Below are positions 52,510 through 61,922 of a stretch of DNA of 64,000 nucleotides, one piece after another. The DNA lies in assembly GCF_000013365.1 (NCBI RefSeq), contig NC_007778.1, positions 930,001 to 994,000 of the forward strand, given 5' to 3'. Source of the stretch: Rhodopseudomonas palustris HaA2. Its GTDB lineage: Bacteria > Pseudomonadota > Alphaproteobacteria > Rhizobiales > Xanthobacteraceae. The notes under the pieces are model-generated. The model made no database searches. It was not told the DNA's origin and was given only the letters and a program-made list of their open reading frames with translations. The number at the start of each line of letters is the position of its first letter. Within the stretch, counting starts at the first letter, position 1. Made by a program: the position numbers and the translations under genes.

Positions 52510-53196
52510 ATGACGGGCCTTCCCCCCGATATCTGGCAGCCGGTCTGGCTCACGATCGAACTCGCGGCCATCACCACGATCATCCTGCTGATCGTCGGCA
52601 CGCCGATCGCGTGGTGGCTGGCGCGCTCCAAGGCGGCGTGGAAGGAGGGCGTCGCCGCGGTGGTGGCGATGCCGCTGGTGCTGCCGCCGACCGTGCTCGG
52701 CTTCTATCTGCTGGTGCTGATGGGGCCGGACGGGCCGGGCGGCGCGATCGCCGGGCTGTGGGGCGGGCGCACGCTGGCCTTCACCTTCGGCGGTCTGGTG
52801 TTCGGCTCGGTGATCTATTCGATGCCGTTCGTGGTGCAGCCGATCCGCAACGCCTTCGACGCGATCGGCGACCGGCCGCTGGAAGTCGCCGCGACGCTGC
52901 GGGCCTCGCCGCTGAAGGCGTTCTGGACGGTGGCGGTGCCGCTGGCGCGGCCGGGCTTTCTCGCCGGCGCGGTGCTCGGCTTCGCCCACACCGTCGGCGA
53001 ATTCGGCATCGTGCTGATGATCGGCGGCAACATTCCCGGCAGCACCAAGGTGCTGTCGGTGGCGATCTACGACTATGTCGAGACCTCGCAATGGCGCGAG
53101 GCCAATATCCTCGCCGGCGGCATGGCGGCGTTCGCCTTCGTGGTGATTCTCACCATGATGATGCTGGAAAAGCGTACCGCGCGGATCAGAGGATGA
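52510..53196 (+). CDS. modB: Molybdate ABC transporter permease
   Basis: A 228-aa inner-membrane permease with about five helices. The EAA loop with [28 protein letters not shown] (the ATPase-docking motif) is clear, and the N-terminal [15 protein letters not shown] and [14 protein letters not shown] segments are typical of ModB. It overlaps modC by 4 nt (ATGA). Confidence 0.95.
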   Translation: MTGLPPDIWQPVWLTIELAAITTIILLIVGTPIAWWLARSKAAWKEGVAAVVAMPLVLPPTVLGFYLLVLMGPDGPGGAIAGLWGGRTLAFTFGGLVFGSVIYSMPFVVQPIRNAFDAIGDRPLEVAATLRASPLKAFWTVAVPLARPGFLAGAVLGFAHTVGEFGIVLMIGGNIPGSTKVLSVAIYDYVETSQWREANILAGGMAAFAFVVILTMMMLEKRTARIRG

Positions 53197-54326
53197 GGGC
53201 GATCGCTCCGCGCAGCATTCGTGGCGAATTCCGCGGCCGGCTCGGCGGCTTCGCGCTCGACGCGGCGTTCAGCGTGCCGGCGACCGGCATCACCGGCCTG
53301 TTCGGTCCGAGCGGCTGCGGCAAGTCGACGGTGCTGCGCTGTCTGGCGGGGCTGCAGCGTCTGCCCGGCGGTCGTTGCGACGTCGACGGCGATGTCTGGC
53401 AGGACGAGGCGACCTTTCTGAAGCCGCATCAGCGCCCGATCGGCTACGTGTTTCAGGAGGCCAGCCTGTTTCAGCATCTGTCGGTGCGGGCCAATCTGCT
53501 GTACGGCGCGCCGCGTGGCGGCGCCGACGCGGCGGAGGGCGCGGTCGGCTTCGACGAGGTGATCGAGCTGCTCGGGCTGTCGCATCTGCTCGACCGCGCG
53601 CCGCGCAATCTCTCCGGCGGCGAGCGCCAGCGCGTCGCGATCGGCCGCGCGCTGCTGTCGCAGCCGAAACTGCTGCTGATGGACGAGCCGCTGTCGGCGC
53701 TCGACCGACTGACCAAAGACGAAATCCTGCCGTTCCTGGAGCGGCTGCATGCAAGGCTGTCGCTGCCGGTGATCTATGTCAGCCACGACATCACCGAGAT
53801 CGAACGCCTCGCCGATCATCTGATCCTGATGCGGGCCGGCAAAGTGCTCGCCGCCGGACCGCTGACCGAGCTGCAGAGCGATCCGGCGCTGCCGCTGGCG
53901 ACCGCGCGCGACGCCGCGGTGAATGTCGACGCCATCGCGGAGTCCTACGATTCCGTCTACGGCCTGCTGACGCTGCGGCTCGACGGCGGTCGATTGCTGG
54001 TGCCGTCCGCGCCGGTGCAGCCCGGCGAAGCGCGCCGGATCAGGATCGCCGCGGGCGATGTCAGCCTCGCGCGCGAGGCGCCGCACCGCACCTCGATTCT
54101 CAACATCCTGCCGGCCCGGATCGCCACGACCTCGCCAGTCGGCCCCAACGAGGTTCTGGTCGTGCTGGCGCTCGGCCCGGGCGGGCAGGGCGCAAGGCTG
54201 CTGGCGCGGGTGACGCGGCGGTCGTGGGATCAGTTGCAGCTCGCCGCAGGCGACGAATTGTTCGCGCAGATCAAGGGCGTCGCGCTGGCCCCCGAGCGCG
54301 GTGCCGCGCGCGACTCTGCATCGTAA
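53193..54326 (+). CDS. modC: Molybdate ABC transporter ATP-binding protein
   Basis: A 377-aa ATPase driving ModB. Walker A is GPSGCGKST, the Q-loop YVFQEASLF, signature [16 protein letters not shown] and Walker [13 protein letters not shown]; the C-terminal 120 residues form a TOBE domain able to bind molybdate. The start overlaps the modB stop (ATGA). Confidence 0.95.
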   Translation: MRAIAPRSIRGEFRGRLGGFALDAAFSVPATGITGLFGPSGCGKSTVLRCLAGLQRLPGGRCDVDGDVWQDEATFLKPHQRPIGYVFQEASLFQHLSVRANLLYGAPRGGADAAEGAVGFDEVIELLGLSHLLDRAPRNLSGGERQRVAIGRALLSQPKLLLMDEPLSALDRLTKDEILPFLERLHARLSLPVIYVSHDITEIERLADHLILMRAGKVLAAGPLTELQSDPALPLATARDAAVNVDAIAESYDSVYGLLTLRLDGGRLLVPSAPVQPGEARRIRIAAGDVSLAREAPHRTSILNILPARIATTSPVGPNEVLVVLALGPGGQGARLLARVTRRSWDQLQLAAGDELFAQIKGVALAPERGAARDSAS

Positions 54327-54403
54327 CCATTGCGGTCCGCCCCGACGATCCGACCATGCGAAGCTGCGAAGTCACGCTGGTCCGCGCGCAAAGCCCGGCG
54401 CGG

Positions 54404-55372
54404 TCACGCCCGCGGCCGGAACGTGGCGTGGTCCGACGGCTGCGCATTCGTCAGCGCCCGATGCCACAGTCCGAACGGAGACGTCGCGGCACTGTCGAAC
54501 ATCACGCCGGTGAGGCGGGCCGCGGCGGCTTCGACATTTGCCCGGCCGATCCAGGCGCGCTGGCATTCGTCGGCCCGCGCCGCGAGCCGCGGCGTCGCGC
54601 TGCCGAGGATCGCCTCGATGGCCGCGCCGGGGTCGTGGGCCCGGCCGGTGGCGGTCTGCGTCCCGAGCAGCAGCCCGGCAATGCCGGCGATCAAAGCGGC
54701 CGAGTAGTTCGCGCCGCGGCGCTCGCCGATGCCGCCTTCCAGCGTCGCGCCGATCAGCCTGGCGCCGGGGACCGCGATGCCGATCTCGTGCAGGCTGGCG
54801 TCGCTGCCGCCGATCAGCCGGCCGTTTCTGTCGATCGCGCCCACCGGGAGAAGATTCACCGCGCCGCAGCGGCGCAGCAGGCTGGCGCAGCCATCGCGGC
54901 CGGCGCCGGCGACGATCAGCGCGTTGTGGTCGTTGCACAGCGCCACGGCCGCGCTCAGTTCGGCGGTCGGCTGCCGCCGCCCGTCGAACAATCCGCCGCT
55001 GATGTGGAGGATGTGGGCGCCGTGATCCAGCGCCATCACGATCGCCTGCGCCAGATCGGTCTGGGAGCAGCCCGGCCGGTCGTCGCCGAAGATCGGTGCG
55101 ATCAGCCCGCGGCAGAGCGGCGCGACGCCTTCGACCGAACTGCAGGGCTGGCCGAAAATCAGACTCGCCAGATGCGTGCCCTGCGCGCTGGCGAATTCCT
55201 CGGCGCATCGCGCCGCAGCCGGCGTGTCGAGCGGAGCCAGCCGCGCGCCGCGAAAACAATCATGTGTGCGATCCACCGGCCCATCCAGCACCGCGATGGT
55301 GATCTGCGGATCTCCGCCACCGAACGCGAACAGAAGGTCCTGCTGGAAATCCGCCCCTGCGACCCCTACCAT
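54404..55372 (-). CDS. PatA/PatG-type subtilase homologue, predicted catalytically dead
   Basis: A 322-aa cytosolic S8-family protein. The match to cyanobactin maturation proteases is specific: ITIAVLDGPVDRTHDCFRG (Asp), QGTHLASLIFGQP (His), APLCRGLIAPIFGD, LAQAIVMALDHGAHILHISG. The nucleophile block GTSFATP of the family reads GANYSAA here (Ser to Asn), and the oxyanion Asn in AGNDGC reads AGRDGC (Arg). Two essential residues are thus lost, so proteolysis is unlikely; substrate or leader-peptide binding may remain. It is divergent from the regulator gene at 55615. No RiPP precursor was firmly identified. Confidence 0.8.
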   Translation of the reverse strand: MVGVAGADFQQDLLFAFGGGDPQITIAVLDGPVDRTHDCFRGARLAPLDTPAAARCAEEFASAQGTHLASLIFGQPCSSVEGVAPLCRGLIAPIFGDDRPGCSQTDLAQAIVMALDHGAHILHISGGLFDGRRQPTAELSAAVALCNDHNALIVAGAGRDGCASLLRRCGAVNLLPVGAIDRNGRLIGGSDASLHEIGIAVPGARLIGATLEGGIGERRGANYSAALIAGIAGLLLGTQTATGRAHDPGAAIEAILGSATPRLAARADECQRAWIGRANVEAAAARLTGVMFDSAATSPFGLWHRALTNAQPSDHATFRPRA

Positions 55373-55614
55373 TTCACCCCGCCCTTACTAACTCCGCCGT
55401 TCCGCGACATGCGACTTGCTCGCATAAAGTCCGCGCACGACCCGCCCTGCAGCTCCAGCGGCCAACTCCGAGCCCTCGCCGGCGAATTTCGCCTAGCGGA
55501 AGAGCACCTCGGCATTTTCCTTATCGAGTTCCCATTCGTCTTCTTATCGAACTGTTTCCGGCGTGAAATTCACGTGATAGACGCGTGAAAAATGCTATTC
55601 TGAGTTGAATCCGG

Positions 55615-57384
55615 ATGATCGAAGTTATGTCGGAGACGTCGTTGCGCTTTTCGGTCAGATTGCTGGGGCCATTCCAGCTGTCGACGCCGGACGGTCGACG
55701 CGTCGAGATTTCCAGCAAGAAGGGGACGGCCGTCATCGCCATGCTGGCGATGTCGCGCGACGGTGAGCACACCCGTGGCTGGCTGCAGGATCGACTGTGG
55801 GGCAGTCGCGGCCATGCCGAAGCGGCGGGAAGTCTGCGCCGCGAATTGTCGAATCTGCGAAAGCTTCTGAATGGCGCCGGCATCGAATTGCTGGTCAGCG
55901 ATCGTGACCGCGTCCGCCTGCGGCTCGACCGGATCGTCGTCGACGCCCGCGATCCGAGCGCCGATCCGGCCATCGCCGGCGAATTTCTCGAAGGCTTCGA
56001 TATTCCCGGCGAGGCCAGCTTCCGCGATTGGCTGCGCGAGCAGCGCGCGCGGCTGATGCGCGGACCGCGCCCACCGGCGCCCGCCGCGCCGGTGCCGGGC
56101 GGGCTGCCCAGCCACATCCTCGACACCAGCCAGCCGCCCGTCGGCTTCACCGGCAATCAGGCGATCGCGGTGCTGCCGTTCACCAACGTCACCGGCGACG
56201 AGACGCTGGACTATCTGGCCGAGGGCATCAGCGAAGAGCTGATCGTCGGCCTGTCGCGGATTCGCTGGCTGCCGGTGATCGCGCGCAGTTCGAGCTTTTC
56301 CTTCGCCGACACGATCGACCGCAAGGTGATAGGCCAGCGGCTCGGCGCGCATTATCTGATCGAGGGGCATCTGTATCGCGCCTACGATTCGTTCGGAGTC
56401 TCCGCCAGCCTGTCGGAGGCGGCGACCGGCTACGCGATCTGGTCGCGGCGTTTCACGCTGCAATCGCCGGCGCTCCGCGACGAACTCGAGCAGTTCGTCA
56501 ACGAACTGGTGGCGCAGCTCGAGATCAGGATCGAGCACGCCGAGCAGATCCGCATCCGCAACAAGCGCCAGGACGCGCTCGGCGTCAGCGACCTGATCTG
56601 GCGCGGCCGCTGGCACCTCAACCGGCTGACCCGCGCCGATTCCGACATGGCGCAGAAGCTGTTCGCCGACGCGTTGGCGCTCGATCCGGACTCGGCGGAG
56701 GCGCTGATCCAGGTCACCTCGGCGCTCGGCTGGTCGATCTGGGCCGGCCGCCAGCCGCAGGAGCAGATCCTGCGGATGCGCAAGCTGGCGAAGCAGGCCA
56801 GTCTCGCCGACCCCGACGACGGCCGCGGCTTCATGCTCGCCGGCATCGCCGAGATGTGGCTGCGCCATCCGCACGAGGCCAAGACCCTGCTGCAGCACGC
56901 GATCGCGCTCAATCCGAGCCTCGCGCTGGCGCACGCCCAGCTCGGCGGCTGCTACAATCTCGCCGGCGAGCCGGCCAAAGCGATCGATCACCTCAAGGCG
57001 TCGCTGCGGCTGAGCTCGAACGATCCGAACATCTTCTATGCGCTGGGCGAACTGGCGATGTCGCACACCATGTGCGGCCGCTGGGCCGACGCGGCCGAGC
57101 ACGCCTCGCTGTCGCTGGCCCGCCGCCCGGCCTATTGGTACGCGCACGTTCTCAAGATCAACGCGCTGGCGCGCGGCGGTCATCTCGCCGCGGCGCGGCT
57201 CGCGACCGATGAATTACTTGCTGTCAAGCCGAATTTTTCGCGGCGTTACATCGAATGGTTGCCGTTCGTCGATAGAACATGGATTGACCATTTCGTCGAA
57301 GGCCTGAAAATGGTGCCGGGCCGCGACGCGGACTGGCTGGAGCGCGACAGTCAAGAAAGCCCCGCGCATTTTGAGCCGAATTGA
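55615..57384 (+). CDS. SARP-like winged-helix regulator with TolB-like and TPR domains
   Basis: A 589-aa cytosolic regulator. The N-terminal SARP/OmpR-type DNA-binding domain (about residues 10-115; VRLLGPFQLSTPDGRRVEI, GSLRRELSNLRKLL) is followed by a TolB-like domain (from about 181; IAVLPFTNVTGDETLDYLAEG) and TPR-like repeats (about 350-560; LAHAQLGGCYNLAGEPAKAI, GELAMSHTMCGRWADAAEHA). The same set occurs in CadC/cyclase-related regulators that lack a cyclase. It ends 40 nt before the P450-DyP gene, so it probably regulates it from the same transcript. Confidence 0.82.
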   Translation: MIEVMSETSLRFSVRLLGPFQLSTPDGRRVEISSKKGTAVIAMLAMSRDGEHTRGWLQDRLWGSRGHAEAAGSLRRELSNLRKLLNGAGIELLVSDRDRVRLRLDRIVVDARDPSADPAIAGEFLEGFDIPGEASFRDWLREQRARLMRGPRPPAPAAPVPGGLPSHILDTSQPPVGFTGNQAIAVLPFTNVTGDETLDYLAEGISEELIVGLSRIRWLPVIARSSSFSFADTIDRKVIGQRLGAHYLIEGHLYRAYDSFGVSASLSEAATGYAIWSRRFTLQSPALRDELEQFVNELVAQLEIRIEHAEQIRIRNKRQDALGVSDLIWRGRWHLNRLTRADSDMAQKLFADALALDPDSAEALIQVTSALGWSIWAGRQPQEQILRMRKLAKQASLADPDDGRGFMLAGIAEMWLRHPHEAKTLLQHAIALNPSLALAHAQLGGCYNLAGEPAKAIDHLKASLRLSSNDPNIFYALGELAMSHTMCGRWADAAEHASLSLARRPAYWYAHVLKINALARGGHLAAARLATDELLAVKPNFSRRYIEWLPFVDRTWIDHFVEGLKMVPGRDADWLERDSQESPAHFEPN

Positions 57385-57424
57385 TCGGCGAGACCGATTT
57401 TGATGTGTTTTTTTGAGGTGGCCG

Positions 57425-60400
57425 ATGTTCACGCTCAAGTACTACGACGCGATCAAGAAAGCCCAGTCCGACACCGCTTCCGCCCCGCCCGCTCCGATCC
57501 TCCCGTTCAATCTCGACGACCTCGGCGCCGACACCACGCTGAAGCGCTGGACCAGCTGGGGCTTCGGCTGGCTGATGCGCGGAGCGCTGCATGTCTTCCG
57601 CGAGGTCTGGCCGAATCCGCAATTCGGTCGTCTGATCATCGTCACCCGCGAGACCGACGTTCGTGACGTGCTGGCGCAGCCCGGCCTGTACGAGGTGCCC
57701 TACGGGCCGGAGATGACCGAACTCGCCGGCGGCACCAATTTCGTGCTCGGCCTCGAGGGTCCGGAGCACGACCGCCAGAACGCCATCATCCGCAGCGTGC
57801 TGCGCCCGGCCGATCTCGATCGCATCAGGGAATTGTCCGCGCACTACACGACGATCCTGCTCGACGCCTCCGGCGGCCGCATCGACGTGATGAAGGATCT
57901 GATGACGCGGGTCGCGACCGAAACCTGCTGCGGCTATTTCGGCCTCGAACCGGAGGATCCGGACGCCTTCGCCGAATGGGCGATGTCGATCTCGGCGCTG
58001 TTGTTCGCCGATCCGTTCGGCGACGCCGCGACGCGGCGGCTGGCGCTGAACGGCGCCGCACAGGTCCGCGAGGTCATCGACCGCGCCATCGCGCGCGCCA
58101 AGGCGGCGCCGGAAACCGACACCGTGGTCGGGCGCCTGGTGGCGCAGGCGCACGACGGCGTCGTCACCGAGGACGAGATCCGCGCCATCATCGTCGGCCT
58201 CGTCACCGGCTTCATCCCGACCAACACGCTCGCCGCCGGCAAGATGCTCGACGAATTGCTGCGCCGTCCGAAAGTGTGGGCGGAGGCGATCGCTTGCGCC
58301 GGCCGCGACGACGTCGCCGGGCTGCAGGCGATCCTGCTCGAAGCCGGCCGGCTCAATCCGGCGCTGGCGCCGGGGCAGTGGCGCTACGCGACGCAGGACG
58401 GCGTGATCGCGCACAACACCAGCCGGCAGCGCCGGGTCAAGGCCGGCTCGGTGCTGATGGTGGCGACGATGTCGGCGCTGCGCGACAAGCGCGCTTTCGT
58501 GGCGCCGGGGTCGTTCCGCGCCGACCGGCCGAACGATTCCGGCCTGATGTTCGGCGACGGCGCCCATGTCTGCCTCGGCAAGCACGTCGCGATCACGCAG
58601 ATCACGCAGGTGTTCCGCGGGCTGCTGCAACAGCCGAATCTGCGCACCGCTTCCGGCAAGGATGGCGCGATCGGCTGGGTCGGTCCTTTCCCGCGCCGGC
58701 TCGACATGGAGTTCGAATCGCGGGTCGCGCCGCAGACCCAGAACATGGTGGTGATCTGCGCACCGGTGCGTCCCGGCGCCGATCTCGACACCTTGCGGAC
58801 GCAGATCACCGCGCTCGGCAATCCGGCGCGGCCGGAGCTGGTCGCGGCGTTCGAGGCGACCGGCATCGTCCACTTCGCCTCGATGACGCTGATCGACGCC
58901 GGCACGCCCGAGCAGCCCGCGCCGCATCTGTTGCTCGAGCTCAATGTCGACGGCACCCCGGACGGCGCGATCCGCGCCGTGGCCGAGGTCGCCGGACAAT
59001 GGCTGGCGCCGATCTTCGCGCAGGCCGACGCGCCCGCCGGCGCGGCGCTGATCGACATCCTGCGCGACAACACGCTCGATCTGCAGACCCGGCCGTGGGG
59101 CGCGATCGGGCTGAACTTCAACGGCACGCCGGAATTCGCCGTCGGCGATATCATCCGGCAGCGCGAGCTGGCGCAATTCGCCCAGGACGCGCTGGAGGAC
59201 TATCTCGAAAATCACGCCTGCCTCGGCAGCCGCGCGATGGTGGCGCTCGGCTATGTCCGCAAGCTGATCCGGCAGGACCCCGCGCTGAAGCGGACCATCG
59301 ACGAATCGCCGGACTCGCCGCGCAGGGCGCGGCTGCAGGCGCTGTTCGCCCGCGGCGCGGCGTTCACCCAATATCTGATCCGGCCGAGCCGGCGGCGGCT
59401 CAAGATCTCCGACTGGGTGCCGCGCTCCGGCACCGACTCGCTGCTGTCGCTGCTCGGCTCGCCGACTTTCCAGTGGATCGGCGCGATCGTCGCCGCGCTG
59501 GTGCTGATCGCCGGCCAGGCGATCTATTTCGCGATCGAGCCGTTCTCGGACGCGACCTATCTTGGCCGCATCGCGCTCGCCTTGGTCGGCGGGATTTTGC
59601 TGGTGGCGCTGATCCTCGCCGCACTCGGCGGGCTGTTCCTGCTCGTGCTGAACGACTACGAATCGCGCGACGTTCCCGACGACAGCGACCCCGATCTCGG
59701 AAAGGTCCGCGAGATCGCCGCCAGCGAGAACCATCCCGGCTTCATCCAGAACCACATCACCGCGGTCACCACGCTCAAGCCCGGCTGGTTCCGGAAACTG
59801 ACGCTGGCGCTGTCGCTGTGGGGCATCAAGGAGCTGGTGACGCACTGGTATCGCCCCGGCTTCGTGCTCAACATGGGCACCATCCACAAGGCGAAATGGT
59901 TCCGGCCGCCCGGCACCGACAAGCTGATCTTCCTCGCCAATTACGACGGCAGCTGGGAGAGCTATCTCGAGGACTTCGTGATGAAGGCCCATGCCGGCCA
60001 GTCGGCGGCGTGGAGCAACGGCGTCGGCTTTCCGCGCACCCGCTTCCTGATCTTCGACGGCGCGCAGGACGGCGATCGCTTCAAGCGCTGGGTGCGGCGC
60101 CAGCAGGTGCCGACCCAGTTCTGGTTCAACCGCTATCCGCAACTCACCACCGACGACATCCGCCGCAACGCCATGATCCACGACGGCCTGGTCCGCGCCT
60201 CGACCGACAGCGCGGCGCGGGCGTGGCTCGATTGCTTCGGCTCGATGACCCGGCCGAACTATGCGATCGAGACTCCCGAGGTGCAGTCGCTGGTGTTCCG
60301 CGCGATGGGGCAGCTCGACCACACCGCGACCGCATTGCTGCGGCTGCCCGCGGACCGGGGCGCGGGCAAGGAATGGCTGCGCGCGATCATGCCGGAGGCG

Positions 60401-61894
60401 GGGCTGCTGCAGGATCCGCAGGCGCCGCGGCCCGCGATCGGCGCGATCACCTTCGGCGATCGACCGTTCGTCGGCGGCGACGCCGCGCACAATGTCGCGA
60501 CCTTCGTCGCCTTCTCGGCGAGCGGGCTCGGCAAGCTCGGCCTGTCGGCGCGCAACGCCAATGACGGGCTGACCACGTTCCCGACCGCGTTCAACATTGG
60601 CATGTCGCAGCGCGCCAACATCCTGCGCGACACCGGCGCGTCGAAGCCGGAGCGATGGGATTGGGTCGACGCCGCGCTGGAGGGCAGCGACGGGGCGGCG
60701 GCGGCCGACGCCACGCTGTTCGTCTACGGCAAATCCGCCGAGGTCTGCCGCAAGGCGCTCGACGCGCATGCGGCGCTGCTCGGCGGCCGCGATGCGCTGC
60801 TCTACGTCGTCGAGACCAGCCCGCCGACGGTCGACACCCCGGACGGTCCGAAGACCTCGCTGGAGTACGAACATTTCGGCTTCGTCGACGGCATCTCGCA
60901 GCCGGTGATCAAGGGCACCCAGCGCTTCGCCAAGGGCGTGCCGGCGCGCGACATCGTCGAGCCCGGCGAGTTCATTCTCGGCTATCGCAACAATCAGGGT
61001 TACTTTCCGCCGAGCGCGACGGTGGCCAGCAGCTCCGATCCGGCCAATCATCTGCCGATCCTGCCGGATCTGCTGCCGAGCCGGTTTCCGAATTTCCGCG
61101 CCGATACGCCGGCCAAGCCGGTGCGCGATTTCGGCCGCAACGGGACTTTTCTCGCGATCCGCCAGTTCGTGCAGGACGTCGACGGCTTCAAGGCGTTCAC
61201 CGAAGCCAAGGCGCAGGAGCTGTCGAAATATCGCGACCTCGCAGCGGTGATCGGCGAGACGCCGACGGCCGAATGGGTGGCGGCGAAGATGATGGGGCGC
61301 TGGCGCAACGGCGTGCCGCTGGTCGACAAGCCGAATTCCACCACCTTCAACACCCGTCGCGGCAAATCGCGTAGCGACGCGCGCGATCCCTACGACCGCG
61401 ACAACGACTTCGCCTACGGCCAGGACGATCCGCAGGGGCTGCATTGTCCGTTCGGCGCGCATATCCGCCGCGCCAATCCGCGCGACAGCCTGCAGCCCGA
61501 CGATCCGACGCAGCAGCAGCTCACCGCGCGGCACCGGCTGCTGCGCCGCGGCCGCTCGTTCGAAGCCGGGCAGGGCAGTGGCGGGCCGGGTCGCGGCGGC
61601 AAGCCGGAAAAGGGCCTGCTGTTCGTCGCGGTCTGCGCCGACGTCGAACGCCAGTTCGAACTGGTGCAGCAATCCTGGGTGTCGTCGCCGTCGTTCCACG
61701 GCCTCAGCCACGAGCCGGACCCGATCATCGCGTCGGCGCCCGACGATCCGGCGAAAAAGCGCGTCTTCACCATCCCGACCGCCGCCGGCCCGCTGACCCT
61801 GCACGGTATCCACAGCTACGTCACGGTGACAGGCGGCGGCTACTTCTTCATGCCGAGCCGCTCGGCGCTGCAATATCTGATCGATCTGGAGTGA
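57425..61894 (+). CDS. Cytochrome P450 - membrane - DyP peroxidase fusion
   Basis: A single 1489-aa chain. Residues about 1-430 are a cytochrome P450 with ExxR (EAGRLNP, E306/R309) and the heme loop FGDGAHVCLGK (Cys383). After a linker come two hydrophobic helices (about 685-704 and 713-742), a conserved domain of unknown role (about 765-940; LANYDGSWESYLEDF, AAWSNGVGFPRTRFL), and a DyP-type peroxidase (about 960-1489) with the distal Asp in GFVDGISQP (D1155), the proximal His in CPFGAHIRRANPRD (H1346) and the catalytic Arg in HRLLRRG. Heme ligands of both domains are intact. The I-helix is GFIPTNT, without the acid-alcohol pair. GAGG lies 6 nt before the ATG at 57425. Confidence 0.9.
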   Translation: MFTLKYYDAIKKAQSDTASAPPAPILPFNLDDLGADTTLKRWTSWGFGWLMRGALHVFREVWPNPQFGRLIIVTRETDVRDVLAQPGLYEVPYGPEMTELAGGTNFVLGLEGPEHDRQNAIIRSVLRPADLDRIRELSAHYTTILLDASGGRIDVMKDLMTRVATETCCGYFGLEPEDPDAFAEWAMSISALLFADPFGDAATRRLALNGAAQVREVIDRAIARAKAAPETDTVVGRLVAQAHDGVVTEDEIRAIIVGLVTGFIPTNTLAAGKMLDELLRRPKVWAEAIACAGRDDVAGLQAILLEAGRLNPALAPGQWRYATQDGVIAHNTSRQRRVKAGSVLMVATMSALRDKRAFVAPGSFRADRPNDSGLMFGDGAHVCLGKHVAITQITQVFRGLLQQPNLRTASGKDGAIGWVGPFPRRLDMEFESRVAPQTQNMVVICAPVRPGADLDTLRTQITALGNPARPELVAAFEATGIVHFASMTLIDAGTPEQPAPHLLLELNVDGTPDGAIRAVAEVAGQWLAPIFAQADAPAGAALIDILRDNTLDLQTRPWGAIGLNFNGTPEFAVGDIIRQRELAQFAQDALEDYLENHACLGSRAMVALGYVRKLIRQDPALKRTIDESPDSPRRARLQALFARGAAFTQYLIRPSRRRLKISDWVPRSGTDSLLSLLGSPTFQWIGAIVAALVLIAGQAIYFAIEPFSDATYLGRIALALVGGILLVALILAALGGLFLLVLNDYESRDVPDDSDPDLGKVREIAASENHPGFIQNHITAVTTLKPGWFRKLTLALSLWGIKELVTHWYRPGFVLNMGTIHKAKWFRPPGTDKLIFLANYDGSWESYLEDFVMKAHAGQSAAWSNGVGFPRTRFLIFDGAQDGDRFKRWVRRQQVPTQFWFNRYPQLTTDDIRRNAMIHDGLVRASTDSAARAWLDCFGSMTRPNYAIETPEVQSLVFRAMGQLDHTATALLRLPADRGAGKEWLRAIMPEAGLLQDPQAPRPAIGAITFGDRPFVGGDAAHNVATFVAFSASGLGKLGLSARNANDGLTTFPTAFNIGMSQRANILRDTGASKPERWDWVDAALEGSDGAAAADATLFVYGKSAEVCRKALDAHAALLGGRDALLYVVETSPPTVDTPDGPKTSLEYEHFGFVDGISQPVIKGTQRFAKGVPARDIVEPGEFILGYRNNQGYFPPSATVASSSDPANHLPILPDLLPSRFPNFRADTPAKPVRDFGRNGTFLAIRQFVQDVDGFKAFTEAKAQELSKYRDLAAVIGETPTAEWVAAKMMGRWRNGVPLVDKPNSTTFNTRRGKSRSDARDPYDRDNDFAYGQDDPQGLHCPFGAHIRRANPRDSLQPDDPTQQQLTARHRLLRRGRSFEAGQGSGGPGRGGKPEKGLLFVAVCADVERQFELVQQSWVSSPSFHGLSHEPDPIIASAPDDPAKKRVFTIPTAAGPLTLHGIHSYVTVTGGGYFFMPSRSALQYLIDLE

Positions 61895-61922
61895 TCACTC
61901 AAGGTCGTTGTCACTTGCCCCG

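Noticed and set aside
55409-55588. A 59-codon plus-strand frame just before the SARP-like regulator
   Set aside because: No ribosome-binding site, low third-position GC (about 68%) and no recognisable features; probably chance.
57224-61873. A 1549-codon open frame antisense to the P450-DyP gene
   Set aside because: It mirrors the codon bias of the sense gene (very high GC at the opposite third position), has His/Arg/Asp-rich nonsense composition and no recognisable domain.
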